From contig CAZCSP010000005.1 of the NCBI GenBank assembly GCA_964501275.1, forward strand, positions 1 to 64,000: a DNA stretch of 64,000 nucleotides, given 5' to 3'. This DNA comes from 55-13 sp964501275. GTDB taxonomy: Bacteria > Armatimonadota > Fimbriimonadia > Fimbriimonadales > Fimbriimonadaceae. How positions within the stretch are numbered: the first letter of the stretch is position 1; the number at the start of each line of letters is the position of its first letter. Under the pieces are notes generated by a model. It ran no database searches, was not told the origin of the DNA, and worked only from the letters and a program-made list of their open reading frames with translations. Shown here piece by piece: positions 41,601 to 48,857 of this stretch. Both the position numbers and the translations under genes were made by a program.

Positions 41601-42120
41601 TCCGCGCCCGATACCGCTGAACTCCCGCCGCCTCATCCACCCAGGACCGACGCTCCTCCGGCGAGGCGGCGAGGGCGTTGTCGATGTCCTTCTGCCCCAC
41701 GATGGCGTACCCCGCCCGCCCTAATCCCGAGTCGGCGAGGAGTTCGAAAATGTCGCGCTGGCGGCAGGGCTGCTTGTTGATCGAATACTCGCTCTCCCCC
41801 GTCCGGGAAAGCTTGCGGGTGATCGAGACTTCGTTGGTATCGATAGGAAGCGCGCCGTCCTCGTTATCGAAGAGCAAACTCACCTCGGCAAACCCAACCC
41901 CCTTCCGCCGGGAGCTGCCGCTAAAGATCACATCCTGGCTATGAGCCGCCCGAAGAGACCGCGCATTCCCTTCCCCCAGCCCCCACAAAATCGCGTCCAC
42001 CAGGTTGGATTTCCCACACCCATTAGGCCCAACCACCGCAATCAACCCGCCGTCCACATTGAACTCGGTGCGATCCGCAAAGGTCTTGAACCCAAAAATC
42101 TTGACGCGCTTAAGACGCAT
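38608..42120 (-). CDS. smc: Chromosome segregation ATPase SMC
   Basis: About 1170 residues. The N-terminal head starts MRLKRVKIFGFKTFADRTEF with Walker A GPNGCGKSNLVDAILWGLGE. Long coiled coils run from ~170 to ~500, a hinge follows (ALAIETALGGSANDLIVDHD, then AAINFLKEHRLGRATFQPIS), then returning coils. The C-terminal head carries the signature LLSGGERALCAMAFLFSLLQ and Walker B LVVLDEVDAPLDGRN. The protein compacts and separates chromosomes with ScpA/B. The frame is open to 42300, but the conserved protein begins at ATG 42120. Codons run across a very even, high-G+C stretch without interruption. Confidence 0.96.
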   Translation of the reverse strand: MRLKRVKIFGFKTFADRTEFNVDGGLIAVVGPNGCGKSNLVDAILWGLGEGNARSLRAAHSQDVIFSGSSRRKGVGFAEVSLLFDNEDGALPIDTNEVSITRKLSRTGESEYSINKQPCRQRDIFELLADSGLGRAGYAIVGQKDIDNALAASPEERRSWVDEAAGVQRYRARKIESNRRLQSAQQHLSRVHDILSELESQREPLREEAEIAKRYKTTLNSLREVESGLLINDVAKAVREVDELEKRIAESGRLAQEELTRADGLDRQVKAIGEQVSEIEREMDSVRGLQQGSLTAMERAIADLRLAEQRLESLDHLEQSLDEEAGKGQARVTELEAEIETLTVEEKTEIEALDRLRIEHAGAGDEAKALQTKLQGLEKRLIDAREAHAKRLRHEAHAAQQQERTKLARRELKGIDESLPDLQEAVDEAKAAFDEQFAAVKVLQDQVKEIEARLSADRAQEEQDAQASRRLLAERATLEGRRRGIEATIETHEGLNQGSRAVLEAAERGVLSGKYQPVGEAVSVERDLALAIETALGGSANDLIVDHDSDAKAAINFLKEHRLGRATFQPISLMRPFEPSFELRKVLGEKGVLGRASELVQCEYRVKPVIDSLLGRVLIVEDLDTSLKLAKTSGWSRMVTLDGEVVHSSGAVTGGHSQKQGYGLVQRKSDLAELEKEIAKIDRLVADAESRARKRGGERQRQLDQVGGFNQQIHERQDDLDDARSYWQTLNEELQAAIKAKGRLQHELEQLTGQSGDQVEEVDVAAIEAERDDLIHQLASKSADATTAETLLREVEQRIAQAQMRLYTARKRLEAAQESEEGRDRRMANLEPEREKAREEIRKSRESREKAEHEKGEASARLEKAQEAKHTLLEQSLQLLEDAKAARANAHSMGDSVHQSELNRARAEAKKAASLQRLYEEYGLTEEDAIEQEGQHEVPADAAAIVSRLRRDLKAMGDVNVGAIEAYERLTVRFDELDAQQKDILDGIEQVQASIKELDKLTGERFLETFTQVQAAYETMFQKLFGGGEGRIILTDPANVLESGIEIEVQLPGKRQQQLQLLSGGERALCAMAFLFSLLQIKPSPLVVLDEVDAPLDGRNVERFAALLHEFTDRTQFIIITHNPTTIEQAPVWLGVTMQEPGVSTLIPTRVEEKAAPEADAVVAGSPAFA

Positions 42121-42171
42121 AGGATGAAGTGAAGATAGAGACGTAGATTTTACGCGATTAGGAGCGGCGTT

Positions 42172-42318
42172 TCGCGATCCGAGCCCCCTTGAGGAGGTTG
42201 GGGGTGACGCATAGTTGTCCGCTTGTAGCGCTTGACCCACCGTGGTCCGTGCATTCTTGGATACAAATGGAGAACCGGACCGCACCCCCAACCCCCTCAA
42301 GGGGGCTCGGATCGCGCG
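42172..42318. repeat. Long-armed palindrome between smc and flavin reductase genes
   Basis: The left arm TCGCGATCCGAGCCCCCTTG then AGGAGGTTGGGGGTG (42172-42206) pairs almost perfectly with CACCCCCAACCCCCTCAAGG then GGGCTCGGATCGCG (42283-42317). The 75-nt loop has no gene. The right arm ends 2 bp from the flavin-reductase stop. It may be a transcription terminator or the scar of a mobile element. Confidence 0.7.
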
Positions 42319-42319
42319 C

Positions 42320-42943
42320 CTACCCCGGTCTCAGCATCTGGAAAAACTCCAGGGCGTCTGTATCCAGGTAGTTGGGGCCACCCATTCGGGCGATGGGGCG
42401 GACCTTTTCATCGACGATCCGCATTCCATCCCAAACACCCTCAGCAAGGTGCGCGGCAAGGACTTCGCCGATCACATACCGCGCCGCCCCCGGACCGTCT
42501 CCATGCGCCACGACCTGGAACAGTCGGCACTCGAAATGCACCAGCGACTCCGCCACCCGGGCAGGCTTCACGTGGAGGCTGGGGAATTGGGTGAGTCCCG
42601 CCTCCTCCCACTCCGAGACCTCATGCGGGTAACCCTTGGCGGTGAGGTTCATGGCCTGCGCCATCTCGCGGTGGACCAGATTCACCACGAACTCCCCGGT
42701 CTCCTCGATATTCCGCAAAGTGTCCTTGGGGCCGACGGCGCTCTGGGTCGGGCTGAAGGCCAGAGAAGGGGGATTGGAGCCGCCGATCATGAAGAAGCTG
42801 AACGGGGCCAAGTTCAGATGCCCTTCGGCGGAGATAGAGCTGACAAAAGCGATAGGGCGGGGATGGATCGTCGCCACCAGGACGTCGTAAGCTTGAGGTC
42901 CAGGCACGTCCGCGAAGTCGAGAGTGGTGAATCCGGCGGACAT
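42320..42943 (-). CDS. Flavin reductase-like FMN-binding protein
   Basis: A 207-residue protein of the flavin reductase / FMN-binding split-barrel family. Family blocks are TIHPRPIAFVSSISAEGHLN, LAPFSFFMIGGSNPPSLAFS, ETGEFVVNLVHREMAQAMN and a C-terminal GPNYLDTDALEFFQMLRPG. Such proteins reduce FMN with NAD(P)H or act as partner reductases; the partner is not evident. TAGACT ends 6 nt before the ATG. It is divergent from the GH172 gene at 43032. Confidence 0.85.
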   Translation of the reverse strand: MSAGFTTLDFADVPGPQAYDVLVATIHPRPIAFVSSISAEGHLNLAPFSFFMIGGSNPPSLAFSPTQSAVGPKDTLRNIEETGEFVVNLVHREMAQAMNLTAKGYPHEVSEWEEAGLTQFPSLHVKPARVAESLVHFECRLFQVVAHGDGPGAARYVIGEVLAAHLAEGVWDGMRIVDEKVRPIARMGGPNYLDTDALEFFQMLRPG

Positions 42944-42949
42944 ACCAAA

Positions 42950-42955
42950 AGTCTA
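42950..42955 (-). promoter_or_regulatory. TAGACT box 6 nt before the flavin reductase gene
   Basis: On the minus strand TAGACT, then TTTGGT, then the ATG at 42943. No ribosome site is present, so a leaderless transcript is predicted. Confidence 0.5.
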
Positions 42956-43019
42956 GCATCCAATCACCTCCGCTACGTCGGGTTCACCAACCGCTTTCCC
43001 TTTGAAGCCCAAATGGGAA

Positions 43020-43025
43020 TAAAAT
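43020..43025 (+). promoter_or_regulatory. TAAAAT box 6 nt before the GH172 gene
   Basis: TAAAAT, then CCCCCC, then the ATG at 43032. The six bases are all C and cannot bind the anti-Shine-Dalgarno, which argues for leaderless translation. Confidence 0.55.
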
Positions 43026-43031
43026 CCCCCC

Positions 43032-44117
43032 ATGCTCGGCTACGGCTCTCTCGCCCAACTTCCCTACCTTCGCGACTACCAGTCTCGCCGCTCCTCCTCC
43101 TATGACCGCACTGGGGGCAATGCCGACTGGGTGACCATCGAACCCGGCCAGTCCGCCATCCTGCTGGAGACCGACAAGCCGGGATGCGTCAAACACATCT
43201 GGTGTACGGTTGGGAACGACGACCTCTACCCGCGTAAATGCGTGATCCGAATGTGGTGGGACGGCGAGGAGCATCCTTCGGTCGAGGTCCCGCTAGGCGA
43301 CTTCTTTGGGATCGGGCACGGAATCCGAAAGAACTTCATCTCCGCCCCCCTTCAGATGTCCCCCGAGGACGGCCGAGGCTTCAACTGCTGGTGGCCCATG
43401 CCCTTCGACACGGCCCGGATCGAGGTGCAGAACGAGTGCGAAGGGCCAGTGAGCCTGTACTTCTATGTGGACTACGAGGAATACCCAATCGAGCAATCAA
43501 GCAATCAAGCATTCCAGCCGGCTCGCTTCCACGCTACCTGGCGACGTAAAAACCCCACCGAAGGCTGGCTAACCGAGAAGCTTGGCCCGGACAACTACCT
43601 GCGCATCTGGTCCGAGAACCCCAATCTGAGCGACCAGGATAACTATCTCATCCTGGAGGCCGAAGGCAACGGCATCTACGTCGGCTGCAACCTGAACATC
43701 GACTGCTACCATCGCCAGGGCAACGACTGGTATGGCGAGGGCGACGACATGATCGTGATCGACGGCGAACCCTGGCCTCCCCGCCTGCACGGCACCGGAA
43801 CCGAGGACTACATCAACACCGCCTTCGGCCCCACCCAAGAGTACAGCGCCCCCTACCACGGCATCACGGTGAATTCCGGCAACTCGGACTGGCGCTGGAA
43901 AGGCAAAAACTCCATGTACCGCTTCCACATCGCCGACCCAATCCGCTTTAACAAGTCCATCCGGGTCAGCATCGAACACGGCCACGCCAACAAACTCTGG
44001 AACGACTACTCATCCACCGCCTACTGGTACCAGCTAGAACCCCACAAGCCGTTCCCGGCTTTATTGCCAGTGGAGCAAAGGATGCCCAGGCCAAATGAGC
44101 CGGAGTTTCCTTCCTGA
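43032..44117 (+). CDS. DUF2961 / GH172 family protein (short form)
   Basis: A 361-residue protein of the DUF2961 family, now glycoside hydrolase family 172 (fructofuranose- and arabinofuranose-acting enzymes). Family blocks are CVKHIWCTVGNDD, VIRMWWDGEEHPSVEVPLGD, FNCWWPMPFDTARIEVQNE, WYGEGDDMIVIDGEPWPPRL and HGTGTEDYINTAFGP, which include the acidic residues expected at the active site. No signal peptide is seen. Near residue 155 a run SSNQAFQ is encoded by AGCAATCAAGCAATCAAGCA, a tandem word that looks like a small insertion. A longer paralogue lies at 57550-59193. Confidence 0.87.
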   Translation: MLGYGSLAQLPYLRDYQSRRSSSYDRTGGNADWVTIEPGQSAILLETDKPGCVKHIWCTVGNDDLYPRKCVIRMWWDGEEHPSVEVPLGDFFGIGHGIRKNFISAPLQMSPEDGRGFNCWWPMPFDTARIEVQNECEGPVSLYFYVDYEEYPIEQSSNQAFQPARFHATWRRKNPTEGWLTEKLGPDNYLRIWSENPNLSDQDNYLILEAEGNGIYVGCNLNIDCYHRQGNDWYGEGDDMIVIDGEPWPPRLHGTGTEDYINTAFGPTQEYSAPYHGITVNSGNSDWRWKGKNSMYRFHIADPIRFNKSIRVSIEHGHANKLWNDYSSTAYWYQLEPHKPFPALLPVEQRMPRPNEPEFPS

Positions 44118-44187
44118 GCGGCGTCTGGGCATTGGTCATTACGGCTTTAGGGGCCACACGGTAGATTCAACCGCAAGTTTGAAGGCT

Positions 44188-44336
44188 ATGTAGGCGGCAG
44201 ATACATTGTGCCGCCGTCTGTGGCCGCCAACCTCGTAGCCTGGACGTCCACGTCCGGGTCTCCGTGCCTCGGACCTCCAGGTCCGAGGGTTTTGTAGGTA
44301 GCCCGGACGGCGGCACGATGCATCCGCCGCCTACAG
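44188..44336. repeat. BIME: two opposed REP2 palindromes around a dyad spacer
   Basis: A REP2 copy (44188-44218), then a spacer with CTGGACGTCCACGTCCGGGT and CCTCGGACCTCCAGGTCCGA, then an inverted REP2 copy (44306-44336). The same arrangement occurs at 44951-45093, so one gene (44392-44940) is flanked by two matching units. Confidence 0.85.
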
Positions 44337-44379
44337 GTCGGTTTCCAACCTCCGGCTACCGCGCCGCCCACTTTTGTCG

Positions 44380-44385
44380 TATCCT
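44380..44385 (+). promoter_or_regulatory. TATCCT box 6 nt before the thioredoxin-like gene
   Basis: TATCCT, then GGTGTC, then the ATG at 44392. It lies 44 bp past the end of the BIME. Confidence 0.45.
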
Positions 44386-44391
44386 GGTGTC

Positions 44392-44940
44392 ATGAAGAAG
44401 TTCGCGCTGTTATTTGCGCTTGTGGTTCTGTCGGTTTCGGCGTTTGCCCAGGTTCCGAGCGCCAAGGACGCGGTGGATGTGGCTCGGGCCAAGGCGGGCA
44501 AAGAGGGCAAGGCGGTGTTTGTCCGGTTCACGGCGTCCTGGTGCGGGTGGTGCCACCGGATGCAGAGCGTGTTGGATAAGCCCGAGGTCAAGGCGGTCTG
44601 GGATAAATACTTTGTATCCACCCCCATCGTGGTGCTGGAGCAAGGCGAGAACGAAAAGCTGGAGAACGCAGGCGGCGAAGAACTGATGAAGTCGGTCGGC
44701 GGCGAGAACCAGGGCATCCCGTTCTTTTACTTTGTGGATGCCAAATCCGGGAAGATGATCATCAACTCCCTCATCCCCGCCGAGACGGGCAAAAAGCCGC
44801 AAAACGTGGGCTGTCCCTATCAACCGGAAGAGGTCGCCTTCTTTATGACGCTCCTCAAGAAGGCCGCGCCCAAGATGACCGACGCCGAGCGAAAGACCAT
44901 CGAGGCCGGCTTCACGGCGCTTAGAACTACCAAGAACTGA
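44392..44940 (+). CDS. Exported thioredoxin-like protein
   Basis: A 182-residue protein with a signal peptide (MKKFALLFALVVLSVSAFAQ) and a thioredoxin-like fold carrying the redox motif FTASWCGWCHRMQ (CGWC, about residues 50-53). A later block, GGENQGIPFFYFVDAKSGK, contains the cis-Pro region. The CGWC-H motif is typical of DUF255-like/thioredoxin_7 proteins that handle disulfides in the periplasm. The frame is open to a TTG at 44374, but that lies upstream of the -10 box. It is bracketed by two BIMEs. Confidence 0.82.
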   Translation: MKKFALLFALVVLSVSAFAQVPSAKDAVDVARAKAGKEGKAVFVRFTASWCGWCHRMQSVLDKPEVKAVWDKYFVSTPIVVLEQGENEKLENAGGEELMKSVGGENQGIPFFYFVDAKSGKMIINSLIPAETGKKPQNVGCPYQPEEVAFFMTLLKKAAPKMTDAERKTIEAGFTALRTTKN

Positions 44941-44950
44941 GGGGATTGGT

Positions 44951-45093
44951 CTGTATGCGGCGGATGCATTGTGCCGCCGTCCGCATAGGGTGTAGCCTGG
45001 ACGTCCGCTTCCGGGTCTCCGCGCCTCGGACATCCAGGTCCGAGGTGCCGTGTAGTTGCCCAGACGGCGGCAAAATGCATCCGCCGCCTACAG
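44951..45093. repeat. BIME: two opposed REP2 palindromes around a dyad spacer
   Basis: REP2 copies at 44951-44981 (with one T insertion-like change, CTGTATGCGG) and 45063-45093 (CAAAATGCAT core) flank GCCTGGACGTCCGCTTCCGG and CCTCGGACATCCAGGTCCGA. The layout is the same as 44188-44336. It lies between the thioredoxin-like gene and the 3' end of nadE. Confidence 0.85.
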
Positions 45094-45115
45094 ACCGACT
45101 TCCGGCAACTATGAG

Positions 45116-45976
45116 CTAGTAATCCACCGGACGCAGGTAGTACTCCCCGATGGCCGTGGAACTCAGCATCGCCACCGTCGGCAGGCGGCGCTTCCAGTGG
45201 GTGCCGTCTACCTTTCTCACCACCAAATCCACGTCCGAGGGCGGGAAGCCCATCTCGATGAGTTTGGTTCGTGAATAGCCTTGGACCAGGTAGTGGAGGA
45301 TGCGGTCGGCTTTGGCGTAGGTGATGCCGAAATCGCCCTCGTCGGTCTGGCCCTTGATGAGATCGGCGGAGGCGGGCTTCTCCACGATCTCCTCCGGCAC
45401 CCCCAGTTCCCTCGCCAACTGCCAAACCTGGGTCTTGAAGAGGTCGCCCAAGGGGTTGATGGGCGGCGAGTCGTCGGCGTGCCAGGTGTAGTAGCCAAAA
45501 AGCCGCTCGCTCTTGTTTCCCGTGCCGATAGGCAGGGCGCCCTTCTCTGCCGACTGGTCGAAGAGGATGATCATCCGCGACCTCGCACAGACGTTGCCTA
45601 ACCTTTGACCGGTCATTTCCGGTTCCAACGTCGTGTAGCCGTCCACCATGCCCGTAATCTCGATGGTCTGCTCGTTGATTCCCAAGTCGTCGATCACCAT
45701 CTGGGCGTGGGTCAGGCTCTCCTGGGAGGAGATTTTGTAGGGCATGCGGAACGCCCAGACATTTTCCGGTCCAAAGGCGCGGGCACAGAGGTAGGCGACC
45801 ACCGCCGAATCGACTCCCCCCGACAAACCCAAGACCGCCCGCTTGATGTTGCGACGGCGCATCACTTCGTCCTGCAAAAAAGAGGTGAGCCACTTGGCGA
45901 CCAGCGGCGCGTTGATTCTCAATGGCTCGTCGGAGAGGGGATCGAAGGTCTTGCCTTGGCTGATGATAAGGCCCAT
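45116..45976 (-). CDS. nadE: NH3-dependent NAD+ synthetase
   Basis: A ~286-residue ATP-pyrophosphatase converting deamido-NAD to NAD. The P-loop is LGLSGGVDSAVVAYL (about residues 50-64). Substrate-binding blocks are GNVCARSRMIILFDQSAEKG, PIGTGNKSERLFGY and KPASADLIKGQTDEGDFGIT. There is no glutaminase domain, so ammonia (or a separate amidotransferase) supplies nitrogen. ATG 45976 is preferred over TTG 45982: TAAAGT (45989-45984) ends 7 nt before it. It is convergent with the BIME-flanked thioredoxin gene. Confidence 0.92.
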   Translation of the reverse strand: MGLIISQGKTFDPLSDEPLRINAPLVAKWLTSFLQDEVMRRRNIKRAVLGLSGGVDSAVVAYLCARAFGPENVWAFRMPYKISSQESLTHAQMVIDDLGINEQTIEITGMVDGYTTLEPEMTGQRLGNVCARSRMIILFDQSAEKGALPIGTGNKSERLFGYYTWHADDSPPINPLGDLFKTQVWQLARELGVPEEIVEKPASADLIKGQTDEGDFGITYAKADRILHYLVQGYSRTKLIEMGFPPSDVDLVVRKVDGTHWKRRLPTVAMLSSTAIGEYYLRPVDY

Positions 45977-45983
45977 GCCCAAG

Positions 45984-45989
45984 ACTTTA
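45984..45989 (-). promoter_or_regulatory. nadE: TAAAGT box 7 nt before nadE
   Basis: On the minus strand TAAAGT, then CTTGGGC, then the ATG at 45976. It fits a leaderless start. Confidence 0.45.
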
Positions 45990-46153
45990 CACCCAAGAAA
46001 GGACCTATCCTAGGGGTCGAAAGGCCCGGTGAACCTATACAGTTCGAACAGGAAAGCCAAAGATGCTGTACATTACCGTGTAACCAAGCGGTACGCGCCC
46101 TGTCCGCTCAAACGATCGACCGCAATGATGCGCTGTAAGGAGTTGAAGTAAAA

Positions 46154-46354
46154 GTGTCGGGAACTGCAAAGCTTGTCCTCATGATTCTGGCCGGTATCGT
46201 TGGAATCTTCATTGTATATAAGCTTGTCGCAGGTCTTGTCGCCACTATACTGTCGCTCCTTGTCCCCCTCCTCCTCGTGTTGGGAATCGGCTTCGCCATC
46301 TACATGGTCATCGACCGCAAAGCCCTCGGCGGCGGACGCCGCTATTTACCGTAG
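46154..46354 (+). CDS. Small two-helix membrane protein
   Basis: A 66-residue protein starting at GTG 46154 behind a good ribosome site (AAGGAG, 46138-46143). Two hydrophobic spans (LVLMILAGIVGIFIVYKLVA and ILSLLVPLLLVLGIGFAIYM) are followed by a basic tail DRKALGGGRRYLP. I do not recognise the family. The region upstream (45990-46150) has no other feature. Small proteins of this sort often modulate membrane complexes, but no partner is suggested. Confidence 0.6.
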   Translation: MSGTAKLVLMILAGIVGIFIVYKLVAGLVATILSLLVPLLLVLGIGFAIYMVIDRKALGGGRRYLP

Positions 46355-46417
46355 ACCCTAAGCGCCGCATGATCGAAAGGGCGCGCACATTTGACTAAAG
46401 CCACGGGTAACCGTGAC

Positions 46418-48850
46418 TTACTCGACCTCCCACTCCAAAATCCCGGCTGAGAACTCCTTGTGCAGCTTCGCGACCAGCCGAATCTCCGTTCCACCGATCG
46501 GCTTGAACTTGACCGTCGACCAGCCGTCTTTCACCGTGGTATAGGACTCAATAGCCTCCACATCCTGCCAAACGCCTCCTACCTTCACCTGAATCCGCCA
46601 AGACTCCGGCATCCGGCATTGGCCTCGGGGGGAATCGTCGAAGAAGTAGACGCGGCAGGACTGGAAGGTGCGGTTGGCTTCGAAGGTGTACTGAACCCAC
46701 TCCTCGGTCCCCCGGTGATCCCACCAGGTGAAGCGGGGAATGTCCTGGTCGTTTGAGTTACTGGGAAGCAGACCGTCGCTGAGAGCCGCTTCGCTGTCCC
46801 ACCAGTTGCGGTGGGAGTAGGTCGCCGGGATTGACTTGCGGGCGGTTCGTGGCTTCTCCCAGTGCGCCGCTTTTTCGTCGGTGGAGACGGTTGGGAAGAC
46901 GGTGATTCTCAACCTGGCCGCTCCCATCGGAACCAGCGTCACTTTCCCGGCGGGCTCCTTGGTGAAAGCGGGGCTCTGCTGAAGCGGCGCCGCGAGGCCG
47001 TACATATCCAGCGTCCACTCAAGGATGGCTCGTCCCGTGGCCGTCAATTCGATGGGAACGTTCTCCAACGACCACGGCTGGGCGTGGGGCTTGAGCGCCC
47101 GCTTCTTCACCTCGAACTTCGGATTGGGCTCAAGGCCGATGTTCCAGGCAGACTTGGGATAGATCTCATAGGCGTCCCAGCCGTTGGGGCGAGGCAGCCG
47201 CTTGTACTCCTCCTCGATCTTCAGCGAGTATGCCAACGGGCCACGGTAAACGCTGAGGGTGTTGGGACGTTGACTCCAAGTCTTGGTCTCTACCTCCATC
47301 GGCAGAGTCAATTCCACCATGTCGCCCTTCGACCAAGTTCGGTCGATCACGGCAAACTGGCCGCCTTCCCCACTGGAGGAGATCTTGCCGTTCACTTTCA
47401 CCGTGGCCTTCTTCGCCCAGGCAGGAATGCGGACCGACAGGGGGAACTTCACCGCCCTTGATGGCTCGACCCTGAACCGGATCGTTTCTTCAAACGGATA
47501 ACTGGTCTCGGCAACGATCTTCACCGCCGTCCCATCGCCCACTTTCGCCTCAACCTCGCTCGGAGCCAGGATCGCGGCGAGCAGACCGTTGCCGTTGGTC
47601 GCAAACCACAGCCGCTCGGTCAGATAGGGCCAGGCCATGCCGACGTTGTGCTGGCAGCAGCGATGATCGTTGGGGTCCATCAGGAACATTGGGCCGCCGT
47701 TTTCGATGCCGGGGCTCTTGGAGGGCGCATCCGACACCGCCATATTGGCCCCGGTCAGGTAGCGGAGGGCCTTCAAGTCGGCGGTCATGGTGGGCGGCAT
47801 CCAGTTGAAGGTCACATCCTCCGCCCGGTCAGCCCACCTGGGGTCGGCGCTGTATTCGAAGAGGAGCGCGTGAGAGAACATCATCTCCGCCACCGAACAG
47901 GACTCGGTTCCCTGACGAGGGTCGGTCTTCCCCGTTCGCGCATTCTCGTCCGCCGCATACATCCCGCCCGGCCACTGGCCAAATTCGTCGGTGTAGAGCT
48001 TCAAAGTCCGCTCGGTGGCCTTCCAATCGCTTTCCGCCTTGCTGAACACGGAGTAGGTCGCGGGCTCGCGGAAACCCTGGGCAAAGTTGACGCCATGCCG
48101 GTTTGCGACCCCTGCCACCCAGTCGTTCCCCGCCTGATGAACCCTCGTCGCCAGGCTCAGAATCTTGGAGTCGCCGGTGCGGTTATAGAGCCACACCAAG
48201 CTGGCCAACTGGTCTCCCACCCGCTGGTAATGCCAGTAATGCTTGGGATCGACCAACTGCTCCTTTGGCAGGGAGATCAGGTAGTCGCAGTATTTGAGCA
48301 TCAGCTTGACGACCCGCTCGTCGCCGGTCGCTTCGTAGTAGGTTTGGAGGACGCTCTGAGCGAGCATATTGGGCCAGAGATCGGGGGTGCCGTGGCGGGT
48401 CTTGCGGTTGGATTCCGGGCCAAACCACCCGTCCTCCTTCTGGCTGGCAAGAATCCCCTCCACCCAAGCCTTGCACTCGCCGATCATCTTCTGGTCGCCC
48501 GTCACATAGGCCAGCGAGATTTGCCCCTTCAGCCAATAGGGCAACTCCTCCCACCCCGCCCGAGCCGCCGTCCCATTGCCCATCCAGGCGTTGTCCTGGA
48601 TATTCAAAAACCGGCTGATTTTCGCTAACTGCCCCGCAAAGCCTTCGCGTTGCAAGTCGAGTTGGACCTTCAGCCACCCCGCGCCCTTGATGGCCCCCGC
48701 CGGGAGCTTTTGAAGGGGAGTTGGCGCAAGCGGGGCGCGTTGGTTGGTGTAGTAGGCGTTGGGCTTGGCATCGGGAAGTCGATGAACGAACTCGATCTTG
48801 TCAGAACTTTGGCTCATGAGGGTGGTCAGGGCGAGGAGGCAGACGATCAC
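46418..48850 (-). CDS. GH127 (DUF1680) beta-L-arabinofuranosidase-like protein with C-terminal carbohydrate-binding domain
   Basis: An 810-residue exported protein with a short signal (MIVCLLALTTLMSQ). An (alpha/alpha)6 barrel carries GH127 landmarks: the RCCQHNVGMAWPYLTERLWF cysteine region expected to bind zinc and hold the nucleophile, QGTESCSVAEMMFSHALLFE with the conserved acid, and YRGPLAYSLKIEEEY. The last ~130 residues (WDHRGTEEWVQYTFEANRTF, then RVYFFDDSPRGQCRMPESWR) form a jelly-roll like those that follow many GH127 barrels. The gene starts 7 bp after the AroE-like stop, so they may be co-transcribed. It should act on plant-type arabinose glycans. Confidence 0.85.
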   Translation of the reverse strand: MIVCLLALTTLMSQSSDKIEFVHRLPDAKPNAYYTNQRAPLAPTPLQKLPAGAIKGAGWLKVQLDLQREGFAGQLAKISRFLNIQDNAWMGNGTAARAGWEELPYWLKGQISLAYVTGDQKMIGECKAWVEGILASQKEDGWFGPESNRKTRHGTPDLWPNMLAQSVLQTYYEATGDERVVKLMLKYCDYLISLPKEQLVDPKHYWHYQRVGDQLASLVWLYNRTGDSKILSLATRVHQAGNDWVAGVANRHGVNFAQGFREPATYSVFSKAESDWKATERTLKLYTDEFGQWPGGMYAADENARTGKTDPRQGTESCSVAEMMFSHALLFEYSADPRWADRAEDVTFNWMPPTMTADLKALRYLTGANMAVSDAPSKSPGIENGGPMFLMDPNDHRCCQHNVGMAWPYLTERLWFATNGNGLLAAILAPSEVEAKVGDGTAVKIVAETSYPFEETIRFRVEPSRAVKFPLSVRIPAWAKKATVKVNGKISSSGEGGQFAVIDRTWSKGDMVELTLPMEVETKTWSQRPNTLSVYRGPLAYSLKIEEEYKRLPRPNGWDAYEIYPKSAWNIGLEPNPKFEVKKRALKPHAQPWSLENVPIELTATGRAILEWTLDMYGLAAPLQQSPAFTKEPAGKVTLVPMGAARLRITVFPTVSTDEKAAHWEKPRTARKSIPATYSHRNWWDSEAALSDGLLPSNSNDQDIPRFTWWDHRGTEEWVQYTFEANRTFQSCRVYFFDDSPRGQCRMPESWRIQVKVGGVWQDVEAIESYTTVKDGWSTVKFKPIGGTEIRLVAKLHKEFSAGILEWEVE

Positions 48851-48857
48851 AAGTACA

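Noticed and set aside
46020..46070. Possible tRNA around GTTCGAACAGG
   Set aside because: The T-loop-like string is present, but no cloverleaf of the right length forms.
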